Shown: one piece after another, positions 8,081-16,840 of the stretch | Numbering within the stretch: the stretch's first letter is position 1 | How the letters are laid out: every line of letters begins with the position of its first letter | DNA from: Gammaproteobacteria bacterium | GTDB lineage: Bacteria > Pseudomonadota > Gammaproteobacteria > Francisellales > CACEW01 | Length of the DNA stretch: 64,000 nucleotides | Assembly: GCA_029256015.1 (NCBI GenBank) | Contig: JAQSYQ010000009.1 | Location: 24,775-88,774 of the forward strand | Reading direction: 5' to 3' | The notes under the pieces: generated by a model | Database searches by the model: none | Seen by the model: only the letters and a program-made list of their open reading frames with translations | What the model was told of the DNA's origin: nothing | Position numbers and translations under genes: made by a program

Positions 8081-8661
8081 TTGACTTGATCCAGTGCTAG
8101 GTTAAGCTCTAAAACATTCACTCTGGGCTCTCCCAAAATCCCTAATTGTCGAGATTCAATATGCGACTGAATTAAGTTATCCACGGTTGCCATAGGCAAG
8201 TTGCGCGCTTTGGCGATTCTTGGAGCCTGATAAAAAGCCGCAGCTATGCTAATGTCAGGATCCAAGCCGCTTCCAGATTCTGTGACAAGATCAATGGGCA
8301 CAAGGCCATCGGCATTAGGATCGGCTTGCTTTAAAGCAATAAGGCGGTTTTTAACGCTTGAAATAAGAGCTGGATTAGTGGGGCCTAAATTAGAGGCGGC
8401 GGATGAGGCGGCATTATAAGGAAAAGGCTCGGTTGCCGAAGGTCTTCCCCAAAAATACTTGGGACTATCAAAATGCTGGCCAATTAAGCTTGAGCCAATG
8501 ACTTTACCGTTTTGCGTAATCAAGCTGCCATTGGCTTTACCTGAGAAAAGAGTTTGGCCAATTCCTGTGATCAATAAAGGGTAAAGAACCCCGGTTAATA
8601 CAGTAAGCAAAACCAATAAGCTTAAACCGATGCGTAGTTGTTTCAGTAATACGTTCAACAT
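8077..8661 (-). CDS. kdpC: Potassium-transporting ATPase subunit C
   Basis: KdpC stabilises the KdpFABC high-affinity potassium pump in the inner membrane. One N-terminal transmembrane helix (~7-30: LRIGLSLLVLLTVLTGVLYP) is followed by a periplasmic domain with the family's SxLIGQ (~53), YFWGRPSAT (~65) and GSGLDPDIS motifs. Length of about 194 residues is normal. I chose the ATG at 8661, which overlaps the kdpB stop (TAATG), over a GTG nine bases upstream. Its own stop overlaps the kdpD start. Confidence 0.96.
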   Translation of the reverse strand: MLNVLLKQLRIGLSLLVLLTVLTGVLYPLLITGIGQTLFSGKANGSLITQNGKVIGSSLIGQHFDSPKYFWGRPSATEPFPYNAASSAASNLGPTNPALISSVKNRLIALKQADPNADGLVPIDLVTESGSGLDPDISIAAAFYQAPRIAKARNLPMATVDNLIQSHIESRQLGILGEPRVNVLELNLALDQVK

Positions 8662-10733
8662 TAGAACCACCCCAAAGCATGTAAAATCATATCGATTAAT
8701 TTAATGGCGATAAAAGGCACGATGAGTCCGGTTAATCCATAAAATAAAGCATTGCGGCGTAACAATTGCACCGCCGGAACGTGGCTGTATTTAACGCCTC
8801 TTAGAGCCAATGGAATTAAAAACACAATGACCAAAGCGTTGAAGATGACAGCAGACAATACCGCGCTTTGAGGGGTGGAAAGGTGCATAATATTAAGCTT
8901 GTTAAGCACAGGATAAGTGCTGGCAAAAGCTGCCGGAATAATCGCGAAATATTTGGCTAAGTCATTGGTAATACTAAAGGTCGTTAAAGAGCCTCGGGTC
9001 ATCAACAACTGTTTACCGATCTCAACGATTTCAATCAGCTTGGTTGGGTTGGAGTCTAGATCCACCATGTTGCCGGCTTCTTTAGCAGCCTGGGTCCCTG
9101 TGTTCATAGCAAGGGCTACATCGGCTTGAGCTAAAGCGGGGGCGTCGTTGGTACCATCTCCAGTCATCGCTACTAAGCGGCCTTCAGCTTGTAGCCTTCT
9201 TATACACTTTAATTTATCTTCAGGGGTGGCATTGGCTAAGAAGTCATCTACTCCCGCTTCAGCGGCAATAGAGGCTGCAGTTAGGGTATTATCCCCAGTA
9301 ATCATAATGGTTTTAATGCCCATTTTTCGAAGGTCGGCAAAGCGTTCTCTAATCCCGCCTTTAACGATATCTTTTAATCTAATGACCCCCAAAACGGTAG
9401 CGTTTTCAGTGACCACTAAAGGCGTGCCGCCTTGGCGAGAAATTTCATCGACCAAATGGCGAACGTTGGCAGGAAAAGACCCACCTTGATCATTGATATA
9501 GGACTCGATAGCCGGAGCCGCTCCTTTTCTAATTTGGCGATTAGGAAGGTCTACTCCGCTCATTCTAGTTTGAGCAGTAAAGGGTACAAAGGTAGCCTTT
9601 AACTCGTGAATGTCACGGCCTCTTAGGCCGTATTTTTCTTTTGCCAAAACTACAATACTACGCCCCTCGGGAGTCTCGTCGGCAAGAGAAGACAGTTGAG
9701 CTGCATCGGCTAAAGCTTGGATATCAACTTCTTCAGCCGGAACGAACTCGGTGGCCTGGCGGTTTCCTAAAGTGATGGTTCCGGTTTTATCCAAGAGCAA
9801 TACGTCCACATCTCCAGCCGCTTCAATGGCTCGGCCTGAGACTGCAATCACATTGGCTTGGATCATTCTGTCCATGCCGGCAATTCCGATGGCAGATAAT
9901 AGTCCCCCGATAGTAGTCGGGGCCAAGCAAACAAATAAGGCGATAACAATAGGAAGGCTAATGACAGTCCCTTGGCCGGCTGCATCCACGCTATAAATCG
10001 AAAAGGGCAGCAAGGTTACACAGACCAGTAAAAAAATAATGGTCAGGGTGGCCAATAGAATATTTAAAGCAATTTCATTCGGGGTTTTTTGACGCTGAGC
10101 GCCTTCAACCAAAGAGATCATATGATCTAAAAAGCTTTCACCCGGATTGGTGCTGATTCGAATAACTAGCCAGTCTGATAGAACTTGAGTGCCGCCAGTG
10201 ACAGCGCTTCTGTCCCCACCGCTTTCACGAATAACCGGGGCACTTTCGCCGGTAATGGCGCTTTCATTAACCGAGGCAATACCTTCTATTACTTCTCCGT
10301 CTCCCGGGATAAAATCGCCTGCTTCCACTAATACAATGTCACCTATTCGCAGATTAGCAGAGGCAGTTAGGGTAACTTTACTGTTTCTGTCCTCAGAGGC
10401 TAATTTTTTGGCTTGAAGCTCGCGCTTGGCCTTTCTTAAAGTATCAGCTTGGGCTTTGCCTCTTCCTTCTGCCATCGCTTCAGCAAAGTTGGAAAAAAGC
10501 ACGGTAAACCATAGCCACAGCGTGATGGCTAATACAAATCCAGTAGAGCCATGGTGGGGACGAAATATAGAATCGATAGCTAAAAATGAGCACAGAATGC
10601 AGCCCACATAGACGGTAAACATGACCGGGTTTTGCAATTGACGGCGTGGTGAAAGCTTTTTAAAAGCCTGGATAACCGCCGGAAAGATGATTTTGCTGTC
10701 GAATAATTTAGGTTTATTTGATTTAGTGTTCAT
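8661..10733 (-). CDS. kdpB: Potassium-transporting ATPase subunit B
   Basis: Catalytic P-type ATPase subunit of KdpFABC. Visible motifs are the actuator-domain TGES (SAITGESAP, ~160), the phosphorylation site DKTGT ([13 protein letters not shown], Asp ~315) and the hinge motif [18 protein letters not shown] (~520). Hydrophobic helices flank these, with a C-terminal membrane bundle. The length of 690 matches the family. It begins 12 bases after kdpA and its stop overlaps the kdpC start, so translation is coupled. All catalytic residues appear intact. Confidence 0.97.
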   Translation of the reverse strand: MNTKSNKPKLFDSKIIFPAVIQAFKKLSPRRQLQNPVMFTVYVGCILCSFLAIDSIFRPHHGSTGFVLAITLWLWFTVLFSNFAEAMAEGRGKAQADTLRKAKRELQAKKLASEDRNSKVTLTASANLRIGDIVLVEAGDFIPGDGEVIEGIASVNESAITGESAPVIRESGGDRSAVTGGTQVLSDWLVIRISTNPGESFLDHMISLVEGAQRQKTPNEIALNILLATLTIIFLLVCVTLLPFSIYSVDAAGQGTVISLPIVIALFVCLAPTTIGGLLSAIGIAGMDRMIQANVIAVSGRAIEAAGDVDVLLLDKTGTITLGNRQATEFVPAEEVDIQALADAAQLSSLADETPEGRSIVVLAKEKYGLRGRDIHELKATFVPFTAQTRMSGVDLPNRQIRKGAAPAIESYINDQGGSFPANVRHLVDEISRQGGTPLVVTENATVLGVIRLKDIVKGGIRERFADLRKMGIKTIMITGDNTLTAASIAAEAGVDDFLANATPEDKLKCIRRLQAEGRLVAMTGDGTNDAPALAQADVALAMNTGTQAAKEAGNMVDLDSNPTKLIEIVEIGKQLLMTRGSLTTFSITNDLAKYFAIIPAAFASTYPVLNKLNIMHLSTPQSAVLSAVIFNALVIVFLIPLALRGVKYSHVPAVQLLRRNALFYGLTGLIVPFIAIKLIDMILHALGWF

Positions 10734-10745
10734 AGGGTTCTCGAT

Positions 10746-12506
10746 TTATTTGCCTAGCATCATGAGTTGTTCAACGATCGGCCCAAGCGCCAAGGATGGC
10801 AAAAAGGTCAATGCTCCCACGATCATAATGATGACAACTAATAGCCCCACAAAAAATACCGTATCGGTGGGCAAAGTTCCCGAGCTGGGGGGAGTAATTT
10901 TTTTCTTGGCCAAAGAGCCGGCAATCACCAATACCGGAATAATGATCCAGTAACGGCCAATCAGCATGGCAAGACTTCCTAAGACATTGTAGAAAGGAAT
11001 GTCAGCGCTAAGCCCTGCAAAAGCACTTCCGTTATTATTCACCATAGAAGTGAATGCGTATAAAATTTCGCTAAACCCATGCGCTCCTGGATTACCTAAA
11101 ACGGAACGGCCTATTTGAGTTGATACGCCAATTGCCGTCATAAGCAAAACCGTGCAGGGCATAACAAGCAAAGCGACCGAGGCCATTTTCATTTCAAAGG
11201 GCTCGATTTTCTTACCCAAATACTCCGGAGTCCTGCCCACCATTAGGCCTGCGACAAATACGGTGAGAATTACCATAATCAGCATACCGTAAAGCCCGGA
11301 ACCTGCTCCACCGAAGATAATTTCTCCTAACTGCATGAGCCACATTGAAACCAAACCGCCTATTGGGGTCAGAGAATCCATTGAAGCATTGGTTGAACCA
11401 TTAGAAGCGGCGGAAGTAGCAGAAGCCCAAATAGAAGAGTCTGTTATCCCAAATCGGGTTTCCTTGCCTTCCATATTGCCACCCGCGATACCCATATGAG
11501 TAAAGGCAGGGTTTCCGGCATGCTCGGCTGAAATGCCTATCAACATAAAGGGAATAAAAATAATGAGCATAGCAATTAAAATGGCCCAGCCTTGTTTGGT
11601 ATCGCCTACCATACAGCCAAAGGTATAGCAGAGCGCAGCGGGTATTAGTAATATCGCCAGCATTTCAAGGAAGTTGCTAATTGGAGTGGGGTTTTCATAA
11701 GGGTGAGCTGAATTGGCGTTAAAATAGCCGCCGCCGTTAGTGCCCAGTTGCTTGATGGCAACCTGAGAAGCTACCGGCCCTTGAGGAAGGCTTTGCTGAG
11801 TAATGCTAATACTTTGGTTAACTGAGCGTCCTTGAGCATCGTTTGTGGTTTGCACGTAGGAGCTAGGCTGCAACACATTAACGGTTTGAGTACTATGGAA
11901 GTTTTGAATGACCCCTTGAGACATCAATAGAGTTGCCCATAGGATAGAAAGAGGCAATAGAATATATAGGGTGCCTCGAGTCAGATCGACCCAGAAATTT
12001 CCTAAAGAGCCACTTTCCCTTCTGGATATTCCTCTTATCAAAGCGACCAGCACTGACATTCCAGTGGCAGCCGATAAGAAGTTTTGAGTACCTAAAACCA
12101 ACATTTGAGTCAAATAGCTCATGCTAGTTTCTCCGCTATAGGACTGCCAGTTGGTATTGCTGATAAAGCTGATGGCGGTATTGAGAGCAGAGTCTGCAGA
12201 AGGAGCAGTAAAATGTTGGGGATTGAGAGGTAAGTAGAATTGAAGTCTTTGCACAGCATAAACCAAGAAAAAGCCCAGCAAATTGAAAATGATAATGGCG
12301 CTTAAATAGCTTTTCCAAGTCATTTCTTTGTCTGCTTTAATGCCGCATAGCTTATAAAAAAAGCGCTCAATGGGGCCTAAAAATTTTTCTACCCCAAAGC
12401 AAGACTTTCCTTCATAAACCCGTGACATGTAAAGCCCTAAGGGTTTGACTAAAATTAATAAAACGAGAAGATAGACTGAGACTTGAATAAAAGCATTGAT
12501 CGTCAT
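10746..12506 (-). CDS. kdpA: Potassium-transporting ATPase subunit A
   Basis: Potassium-binding, channel-like subunit of KdpFABC, with about ten transmembrane helices and four pore-loop repeats. Family stretches include SFISNTNWQSYSGE, GTNGGGYFNANSAHP, GGAGSGLYGML and FTSMVNNNGSAFAG. At 586 residues it is slightly longer than the E. coli protein (557), with part of the extra length in a Ser/Gln-rich loop (~215-250). I start at the ATG at 12506; GTG codons 12-15 bases upstream are alternatives. A stem-loop lies in the 93-base gap to kdpF. Confidence 0.96.
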   Translation of the reverse strand: MTINAFIQVSVYLLVLLILVKPLGLYMSRVYEGKSCFGVEKFLGPIERFFYKLCGIKADKEMTWKSYLSAIIIFNLLGFFLVYAVQRLQFYLPLNPQHFTAPSADSALNTAISFISNTNWQSYSGETSMSYLTQMLVLGTQNFLSAATGMSVLVALIRGISRRESGSLGNFWVDLTRGTLYILLPLSILWATLLMSQGVIQNFHSTQTVNVLQPSSYVQTTNDAQGRSVNQSISITQQSLPQGPVASQVAIKQLGTNGGGYFNANSAHPYENPTPISNFLEMLAILLIPAALCYTFGCMVGDTKQGWAILIAMLIIFIPFMLIGISAEHAGNPAFTHMGIAGGNMEGKETRFGITDSSIWASATSAASNGSTNASMDSLTPIGGLVSMWLMQLGEIIFGGAGSGLYGMLIMVILTVFVAGLMVGRTPEYLGKKIEPFEMKMASVALLVMPCTVLLMTAIGVSTQIGRSVLGNPGAHGFSEILYAFTSMVNNNGSAFAGLSADIPFYNVLGSLAMLIGRYWIIIPVLVIAGSLAKKKITPPSSGTLPTDTVFFVGLLVVIIMIVGALTFLPSLALGPIVEQLMMLGK

Positions 12507-12560
12507 TAATTGTTCCACCACAAAATTAGATCCTGGATCCCCAATCAGCTCAGGGATGGC

Positions 12561-12593
12561 AATTGTCTATGATAGCAAGCTATTAAGACAATT
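12561..12593 (-). promoter_or_regulatory. Stem-loop between kdpF and kdpA
   Basis: An AATTGTCT...AGACAATT inverted repeat encloses a second inner stem (GATAGC/GCTATT-like), giving an almost continuous 33-base hairpin inside the operon. It has no T-run, so processing, mRNA stability or differential expression of kdpF versus kdpA is more likely than termination. Confidence 0.5.
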
Positions 12594-12599
12594 TCTCAA

Positions 12600-12689
12600 T
12601 TAAAACCACTCCGGCTTAAATAAAGCCACTAAAAGATATCCCAATAAACCTGTTGCGATGATAGCACCCATCCAATAGATAAGTTCCAT
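12600..12689 (-). CDS. kdpF: KdpF small membrane subunit
   Basis: A 29-residue hydrophobic peptide with one transmembrane helix and the KdpF-like ending LLGYLLVALFKPEWF. KdpF stabilises the KdpABC complex in the membrane. Position directly upstream of kdpA, length (29 in E. coli) and sequence character all fit. AAGGAG precedes the ATG by eight bases, inside the end of the preceding tiny gene. Confidence 0.9.
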   Translation of the reverse strand: MELIYWMGAIIATGLLGYLLVALFKPEWF

Positions 12690-12691
12690 GC

Positions 12692-12781
12692 TCAACTCCT
12701 TAATTTTTCATACAAATAAGCAAGCAAGTAACAACAGCCGAAAAAGCCTATGGTGAATAAAGCGTATAACAGATCTAGCAT
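12692..12781 (-). CDS. Tiny hydrophobic protein leading the kdp operon
   Basis: A 29-codon ORF starting MLDLLYALFTIGFFG and ending YEKLRS. It has a single hydrophobic helix with a short charged tail. Its stop is two bases before the kdpF ATG and it contains the kdpF ribosome-binding site, so the two are translationally linked. Similar short membrane ORFs are often seen just upstream of kdpF in other bacteria; a function is not established to my knowledge. Upstream is a weak AGGA ten bases before the ATG. Confidence 0.65.
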   Translation of the reverse strand: MLDLLYALFTIGFFGCCYLLAYLYEKLRS

Positions 12782-12861
12782 GTTAGTTTTTTCCTAGCTA
12801 AACAATATTTAGGATAGCAGATGACAATGATAAGTCTAGAGTTCACTAATGCTAGGGGCAG

Positions 12862-12911
12862 TTTGAATAAGCAGTTTAGCGTCACCCTCTATTTTGAATT
12901 GCTTATTCAAA
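12862..12911. promoter_or_regulatory. Inverted repeats in kdp / lipoprotein divergent region
   Basis: TTTGAATAAGCA at 12862-12873 is perfectly inverted as TGCTTATTCAAA at 12900-12911. Overlapping the right arm is a shorter operator-like palindrome, TTTGAAT-N5-ATTCAAA. This puts three TTTGAAT half-sites between the divergent kdp and lipoprotein genes. It could be a binding site controlling one or both sides. The regulator is unknown, and this does not look like a described KdpE site. Confidence 0.45.
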
Positions 12912-12962
12912 TTAAGGCGCCTTCTGCTATTCTATATGTTGTCAGAATCTAAAGAGTTAACA

Positions 12963-13766
12963 ATGTTAAAAAAAATTGCTTATATCATTTTAATTTCAAG
13001 TGCATTATTGCTTAGCGCCTGCTCTGTTCCTGTGATTCAGATGCAGCATTTTAGCAAGCCTCAAGCCAAGCTGCCCTCATTTGGCAATATAGAAGTGCAA
13101 ACTTTTAGCGATAAACGTAATACAGACGGGCAAATTCTTTATCAGGAAACTCTCAAGTCGGATAATATGACCTCGGAGTTTTTGCAGAAATCTCAAGGCT
13201 TGGGAAGCGGAACTTGGCACTATGCGACAGAGCCGCAGCTCAATGTCTTTTTACAAAAAGTGATGCAGCAAGTGGGTGAGCAATCAGGATTTATTAATCC
13301 TCATTCCAGCAAACATTACACAATTGAAGGAAATATTCTGGGTCTTGGCATCCAGATGAACCAAAGCTTGGGAGAGGTAACGGTTCGTGTGAAATTCACC
13401 GGAGTATTGCGCAAGGATAATGGCGTAATGCTGATGATTATGCCAATTGATTTCAAGTATACTCAAGCCATGACTCAGCCTTTAGCAGACAAATCTCAAC
13501 CAGCGCAATTGACGGTATTATTAGATCAAGCGCTAACAGGGGCTTCTTTGGAAATGTATCAAGCTATCAATGCCAATTTCCCGCCTGCTCAAAAGAAAAT
13601 CCCTCCTAGCCTTCCTTTAAATAAGGAAGGAACCGAGCCTAGCTCCGCTTTGGCAAAGGAAGGAAGCCCTACGCTTGATAGCGCTGCTTCCTCACAGGGG
13701 AAAAATAATTCCCCTCTTTTGCAAAGAGGGGCAGGGGGAGATTTAACTAAGGGGTCTAGCTCATGA
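12963..13766 (+). CDS. Lipoprotein with repeat-encoded C-terminus
   Basis: The signal peptide MLKKIAYIILISSALLLSAC ends in a clear lipobox (LSAC), so the mature protein is lipid-anchored, probably at the outer membrane. The body (~25-210) has alternating beta-type character and is not a family I can name. From about residue 212 the sequence changes to low-complexity Pro/Ser/Gly text (IPPSLPLNKEG..., SPLLQRGAGGDL). This is the translation of a dispersed repeat element that carries the frame to a new stop. The stop overlaps the next gene's ATG (ATGA). The start at 12963 has AAAGAG upstream; longer starts lack support. Confidence 0.8.
   Translation: MLKKIAYIILISSALLLSACSVPVIQMQHFSKPQAKLPSFGNIEVQTFSDKRNTDGQILYQETLKSDNMTSEFLQKSQGLGSGTWHYATEPQLNVFLQKVMQQVGEQSGFINPHSSKHYTIEGNILGLGIQMNQSLGEVTVRVKFTGVLRKDNGVMLMIMPIDFKYTQAMTQPLADKSQPAQLTVLLDQALTGASLEMYQAINANFPPAQKKIPPSLPLNKEGTEPSSALAKEGSPTLDSAASSQGKNNSPLLQRGAGGDLTKGSSS
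13596..13746. repeat. Dispersed palindromic repeat inside a coding region
   Basis: It begins AAAATCCCTCCTAGCC like the element at 2753, contains CCTTCCTTT..AAGGAAGG and CCCCTCTTTTGCAAAGAGGGG hairpins, and ends GGGGGAGATTT, closing the inverted repeat. It forms the 3' end of the lipoprotein gene and may consist of two units. Confidence 0.65.
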
Positions 13767-14722
13767 CTACAATAGCAACTTGGTGGATGTGGTTGGTTTT
13801 TCTTGGGGTAGTATTGCTCACCATGGCAATAGATTTATGGGGCTGCGGGGCCTCTAAAGTTCATAGGATGTCGAACAAAGAAGCTCTATCTTGGGTAACG
13901 GTGTGGATAGTTTTGGCGCTGTGCTTTAATGCTTTTATCTGGTGGCATACCAATCAAGTTGATGGCCCTATTATTGCCAAGGAAAAGGCGACTGAGTTTT
14001 TAACCGGTTTTTTGGTCGAGAAGTCTCTGGCTGTCGATAATCTTTTTGTATTTTTGATGATATTCAGCTATTTCCAAGTGCCGGCTGAATACCAAAGACG
14101 GGTGCTGTTGTATGGAGTGTTTGGTGCGATTGTCTTAAGAGCTGTAATGATTGGTGCGGGTGCCTGGCTGATTATGAAAGCGCATTGGATTTTATATCTA
14201 TTTGGCGCATTTTTGATTTTTACCGGAATCAAAATGCTGATATTCGCCAATAAAGAAAATAAATCCTTGGAAGACAATGTTTTATTGAAATGGCTTAAGA
14301 GACATCTGCCCATTGCTCCTCTGTATCATGGTGAGAAGTTTTTTATTAAACAGAACGGCAAGTTATTTTTCACTCCGATGTTCATCGTGTTAATTTTGAT
14401 TGAATTTAGTGATTTGGTTTTTGCGACAGACAGCGTCCCCGCTATTTTTGCCATTACCCAGGATCCCTTTATTGTGTTGACCTCCAATATATTTGCCATT
14501 ATGGGATTAAGGGCCATGTACTTCTTATTGGCCAGCATGGCAGAAAGATTTCATCTGCTTAAATATGCAGTGGCCATTATTTTGCTGATTATCGGTGCTA
14601 AGATGCTGATTGAGCCATGGTTTGAGGTCTCAACGGCGCTAGCTTTGGGCTTGGTTGCAGGGATTTTATTGATATCGGTTGTGGCGAGCTTAATTCAAAC
14701 CCGCCATCGAGGGAGCCGATAA
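13763..14722 (+). CDS. alx: TerC/Alx family membrane protein, putative manganese exporter
   Basis: Integral membrane protein with seven to nine helices. The family signature acidic helices are present: EKSLAVDNLFVFLMIF (~85-100) and IEFSDLVFATDSVPAI (~213-228), whose Asp residues are thought to handle metal ions. The length of 319 matches E. coli Alx (321), which is linked to manganese efflux and alkaline pH. No yybP-ykoY (manganese) riboswitch is visible upstream. Its ATG overlaps the stop of the lipoprotein gene, so translation is probably coupled to it. Confidence 0.88.
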   Translation: MTTIATWWMWLVFLGVVLLTMAIDLWGCGASKVHRMSNKEALSWVTVWIVLALCFNAFIWWHTNQVDGPIIAKEKATEFLTGFLVEKSLAVDNLFVFLMIFSYFQVPAEYQRRVLLYGVFGAIVLRAVMIGAGAWLIMKAHWILYLFGAFLIFTGIKMLIFANKENKSLEDNVLLKWLKRHLPIAPLYHGEKFFIKQNGKLFFTPMFIVLILIEFSDLVFATDSVPAIFAITQDPFIVLTSNIFAIMGLRAMYFLLASMAERFHLLKYAVAIILLIIGAKMLIEPWFEVSTALALGLVAGILLISVVASLIQTRHRGSR

Positions 14723-14727
14723 TATTG

Positions 14728-15456
14728 TTATGGTTTTGGCGCTTGTCCTGTTATGGAGCTAAGTTCTGCTTTAAGATCTGCAGGTAGTCCATGCAATAAG
14801 TGAGGATTAAAGCAAGTTACGATTTTTGCATGGTTTTGATATTCTCGAAGCTGATCTCGTATTTTCTTATTATCACGTTCCAAAAATGCAATGCTTTCCT
14901 CTAAAACTAATAGCCTTTCCCTGATATGATTAATCTCCTCATTGTATTGATGAATTCGAGCGTTAGCTGCTTCTGAGGCTGCTTTGCTTTCTCGAAGCTC
15001 AGCAATAGCTTCAGTCTTTTCTCTGGCAAATTTTCTGGCTATTTGAACGGCTTCATGTGATCGATTTTGCTCAGTTTCCAATTTAGTCTGGGCAAGCTCT
15101 AGCTGTCTTTTACGCTCTCGGGCTGCAGCAGCTCTTTGCTCTTCAAGTTTGCTTAATAACCTTTTATTAAGCTCCTGCAAATTATCATTAGCTATGGTTA
15201 ACTCTGCAATTCTTCTAGTTAATTCCGAAATTTTCTCGGTTTTTGCTTCTAGGGTTGCATCTCTTTTCCTAAGCTGGGCCGCTGCGGAAGCTAAATGTGC
15301 GCATAGAGCTTCAATGGCTTTTGCATGGGGAGTTTCCATTTCTCCAGGAGGAATTACTACGCTAATTCCTCCTGTCTTAGTCATTGTGACAGAATAAGGA
15401 TTTTGAGAGCTGGCTTCCTCTTCAAGCCGCTCAAAGTGTAGTTTAGCAAAAGCCAT
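14728..15456 (-). CDS. Coiled-coil protein
   Basis: Unrecognised 242-residue hydrophilic protein. After a short N-terminal region (~1-50), residues ~55-205 form a near-continuous Ala/Glu/Arg/Lys/Leu heptad-type coiled coil. A short C-terminal cap with HLLHGLPADLKAEL follows. No signal peptide or membrane helix. AAGGA precedes the ATG. It lies 21 bases after the stop of the larger coiled-coil gene upstream, in the same direction. Effector or cytoskeleton-like roles are possible but nothing in the sequence decides. Confidence 0.75.
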   Translation of the reverse strand: MAFAKLHFERLEEEASSQNPYSVTMTKTGGISVVIPPGEMETPHAKAIEALCAHLASAAAQLRKRDATLEAKTEKISELTRRIAELTIANDNLQELNKRLLSKLEEQRAAAARERKRQLELAQTKLETEQNRSHEAVQIARKFAREKTEAIAELRESKAASEAANARIHQYNEEINHIRERLLVLEESIAFLERDNKKIRDQLREYQNHAKIVTCFNPHLLHGLPADLKAELSSITGQAPKP

Positions 15457-15477
15457 TGCTGCTTCCTTGATTTAATT

Positions 15478-16767
15478 TTATTGGGCAGGCGGATACATGC
15501 CGGCGGTTTGCGTAGTCTGAGGCATTGCCATTTGCGCAGCATAAAAAGGCGCCTGCACGACTCCTTGGGTTGGATAGGGCAGGTACATTCCTTGCGTAGG
15601 ATATGGATAAATCTGGCCGGCGGTTGTTGGCATACAATAAACAATTGGCGGAGCTGGCTGAGTATAGGCAATGCCTGGCATTTGAGACATGAGCATTGCT
15701 TGTGGCCTTTGATAGGGCATAGCTTGTATGTTAGAAGCTGAGTTTTGGACAGCAACTGGCGCTGTGCTGCTAGCTGGAGCCGCGTCACCTGCAGGTTCGG
15801 CTTGTGGTTGTGGTCGCCTAGCTAAAATTTTAGGGGCCTCCTGCTTAGCCTTTAATCGTTGTTCAAGATCGGCGATCTTCTCATTCTTTCTGGCAAGAGC
15901 TTTTTGATGGTTGCTAAGTTCGCGATTTAAGCGAGCAATATTATTGTTTAAGGCTTTTATTTGGTCTGCTTGAGAGACAGTTTTGGACTGGAGGGCTCCG
16001 GTTTCTCCCTTAATTTTGTCAGTTATGCTTCTTGTTAAAGTTCGCAACTCCTCTGACTGATTGGCATTACTTTGTTTGTAAGTATCGGATAAAAGCTCAT
16101 ACTCTTTGCGTAATGCCTGGGTTTGATCCACGAGATTTTTCAACTGCTGCGTATGTTCAGTTTGCAAAGTAGTGATTTTTGCTTCCAGTTTTGTGATCTG
16201 GTTTTTGTAATCACTTTCAAGGCTTTGTATCTGAGCTCTAAGTTGTTTATTGGCAGTCAAGGCACGGGCATGGCCCTCTTTGGCTTGATCGGTGGAACGC
16301 TTAGCATCTTTCAATGCATTAGCTAAGCGACGACTTTCTTCGGTTGCTTCTGAAGTCTCAAGTTGGGCGGCGCTCAAATAGGCTTCAAGCTCTTTAATTC
16401 TTTTATGAAGCGCTGTCACCACAGATTGTTTATCAGCTTTTCCCTCTGCAATTAGCCTAGAGATACTAGAAGCAACATGATCAGCCCAACGTAAGTAACG
16501 CGTATCTGATAACGTAAATGAGTCATCCTGGAGGCCTTCTACCATAGCCCCACCAATGTGGCGTGCGGCTGTAACTAAATCTCTATGATTTTCTACACGT
16601 TGAGCTAGTTTATTGATAATGGCTCTAAGCTGTGTTGTAGTAAAATTGCTTAGATCCCCTGATTCAGGCATGCCACATTCTGTTAATACAGTATTTGTTT
16701 GAGTCAGTTGTCCAGGCAGTTTTACAGGCAGTAATTCACGCTGTGATGCACGCTGTGATGCACGCAT
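15478..16767 (-). CDS. Coiled-coil protein with Pro/Tyr/Met-rich tail
   Basis: Unrecognised 429-residue protein. Residues ~45-110 may be a small helical domain; ~115-310 is a long coiled coil; ~310-429 is a disordered Pro/Gln/Ala/Met/Tyr tail with a near-perfect internal repeat (PYPTQGMY / PYPTQGVV). It is paralogous to the 18034-19461 protein: STDQAKEGHARALTANKQLR here corresponds to ARDQAREGRANAEAENKRLK there, and both carry the aromatic/Pro tail. AGGGGG lies six bases before the ATG. The arrangement resembles secreted effectors of intracellular bacteria, which is inference only. Confidence 0.78.
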   Translation of the reverse strand: MRASQRASQRELLPVKLPGQLTQTNTVLTECGMPESGDLSNFTTTQLRAIINKLAQRVENHRDLVTAARHIGGAMVEGLQDDSFTLSDTRYLRWADHVASSISRLIAEGKADKQSVVTALHKRIKELEAYLSAAQLETSEATEESRRLANALKDAKRSTDQAKEGHARALTANKQLRAQIQSLESDYKNQITKLEAKITTLQTEHTQQLKNLVDQTQALRKEYELLSDTYKQSNANQSEELRTLTRSITDKIKGETGALQSKTVSQADQIKALNNNIARLNRELSNHQKALARKNEKIADLEQRLKAKQEAPKILARRPQPQAEPAGDAAPASSTAPVAVQNSASNIQAMPYQRPQAMLMSQMPGIAYTQPAPPIVYCMPTTAGQIYPYPTQGMYLPYPTQGVVQAPFYAAQMAMPQTTQTAGMYPPAQ

Positions 16768-16840
16768 ATCTATCCCCCTATGTTATGATTATTAAAATAA
16801 CCTTGTAACTATTTGAGAAGATTTGTGTTTCAATCTGACT

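Noticed and set aside
12782..12962. Manganese (yybP-ykoY) riboswitch ahead of the lipoprotein-alx pair
   Set aside because: No match to the expected conserved loops; the structure present is a simple inverted repeat.
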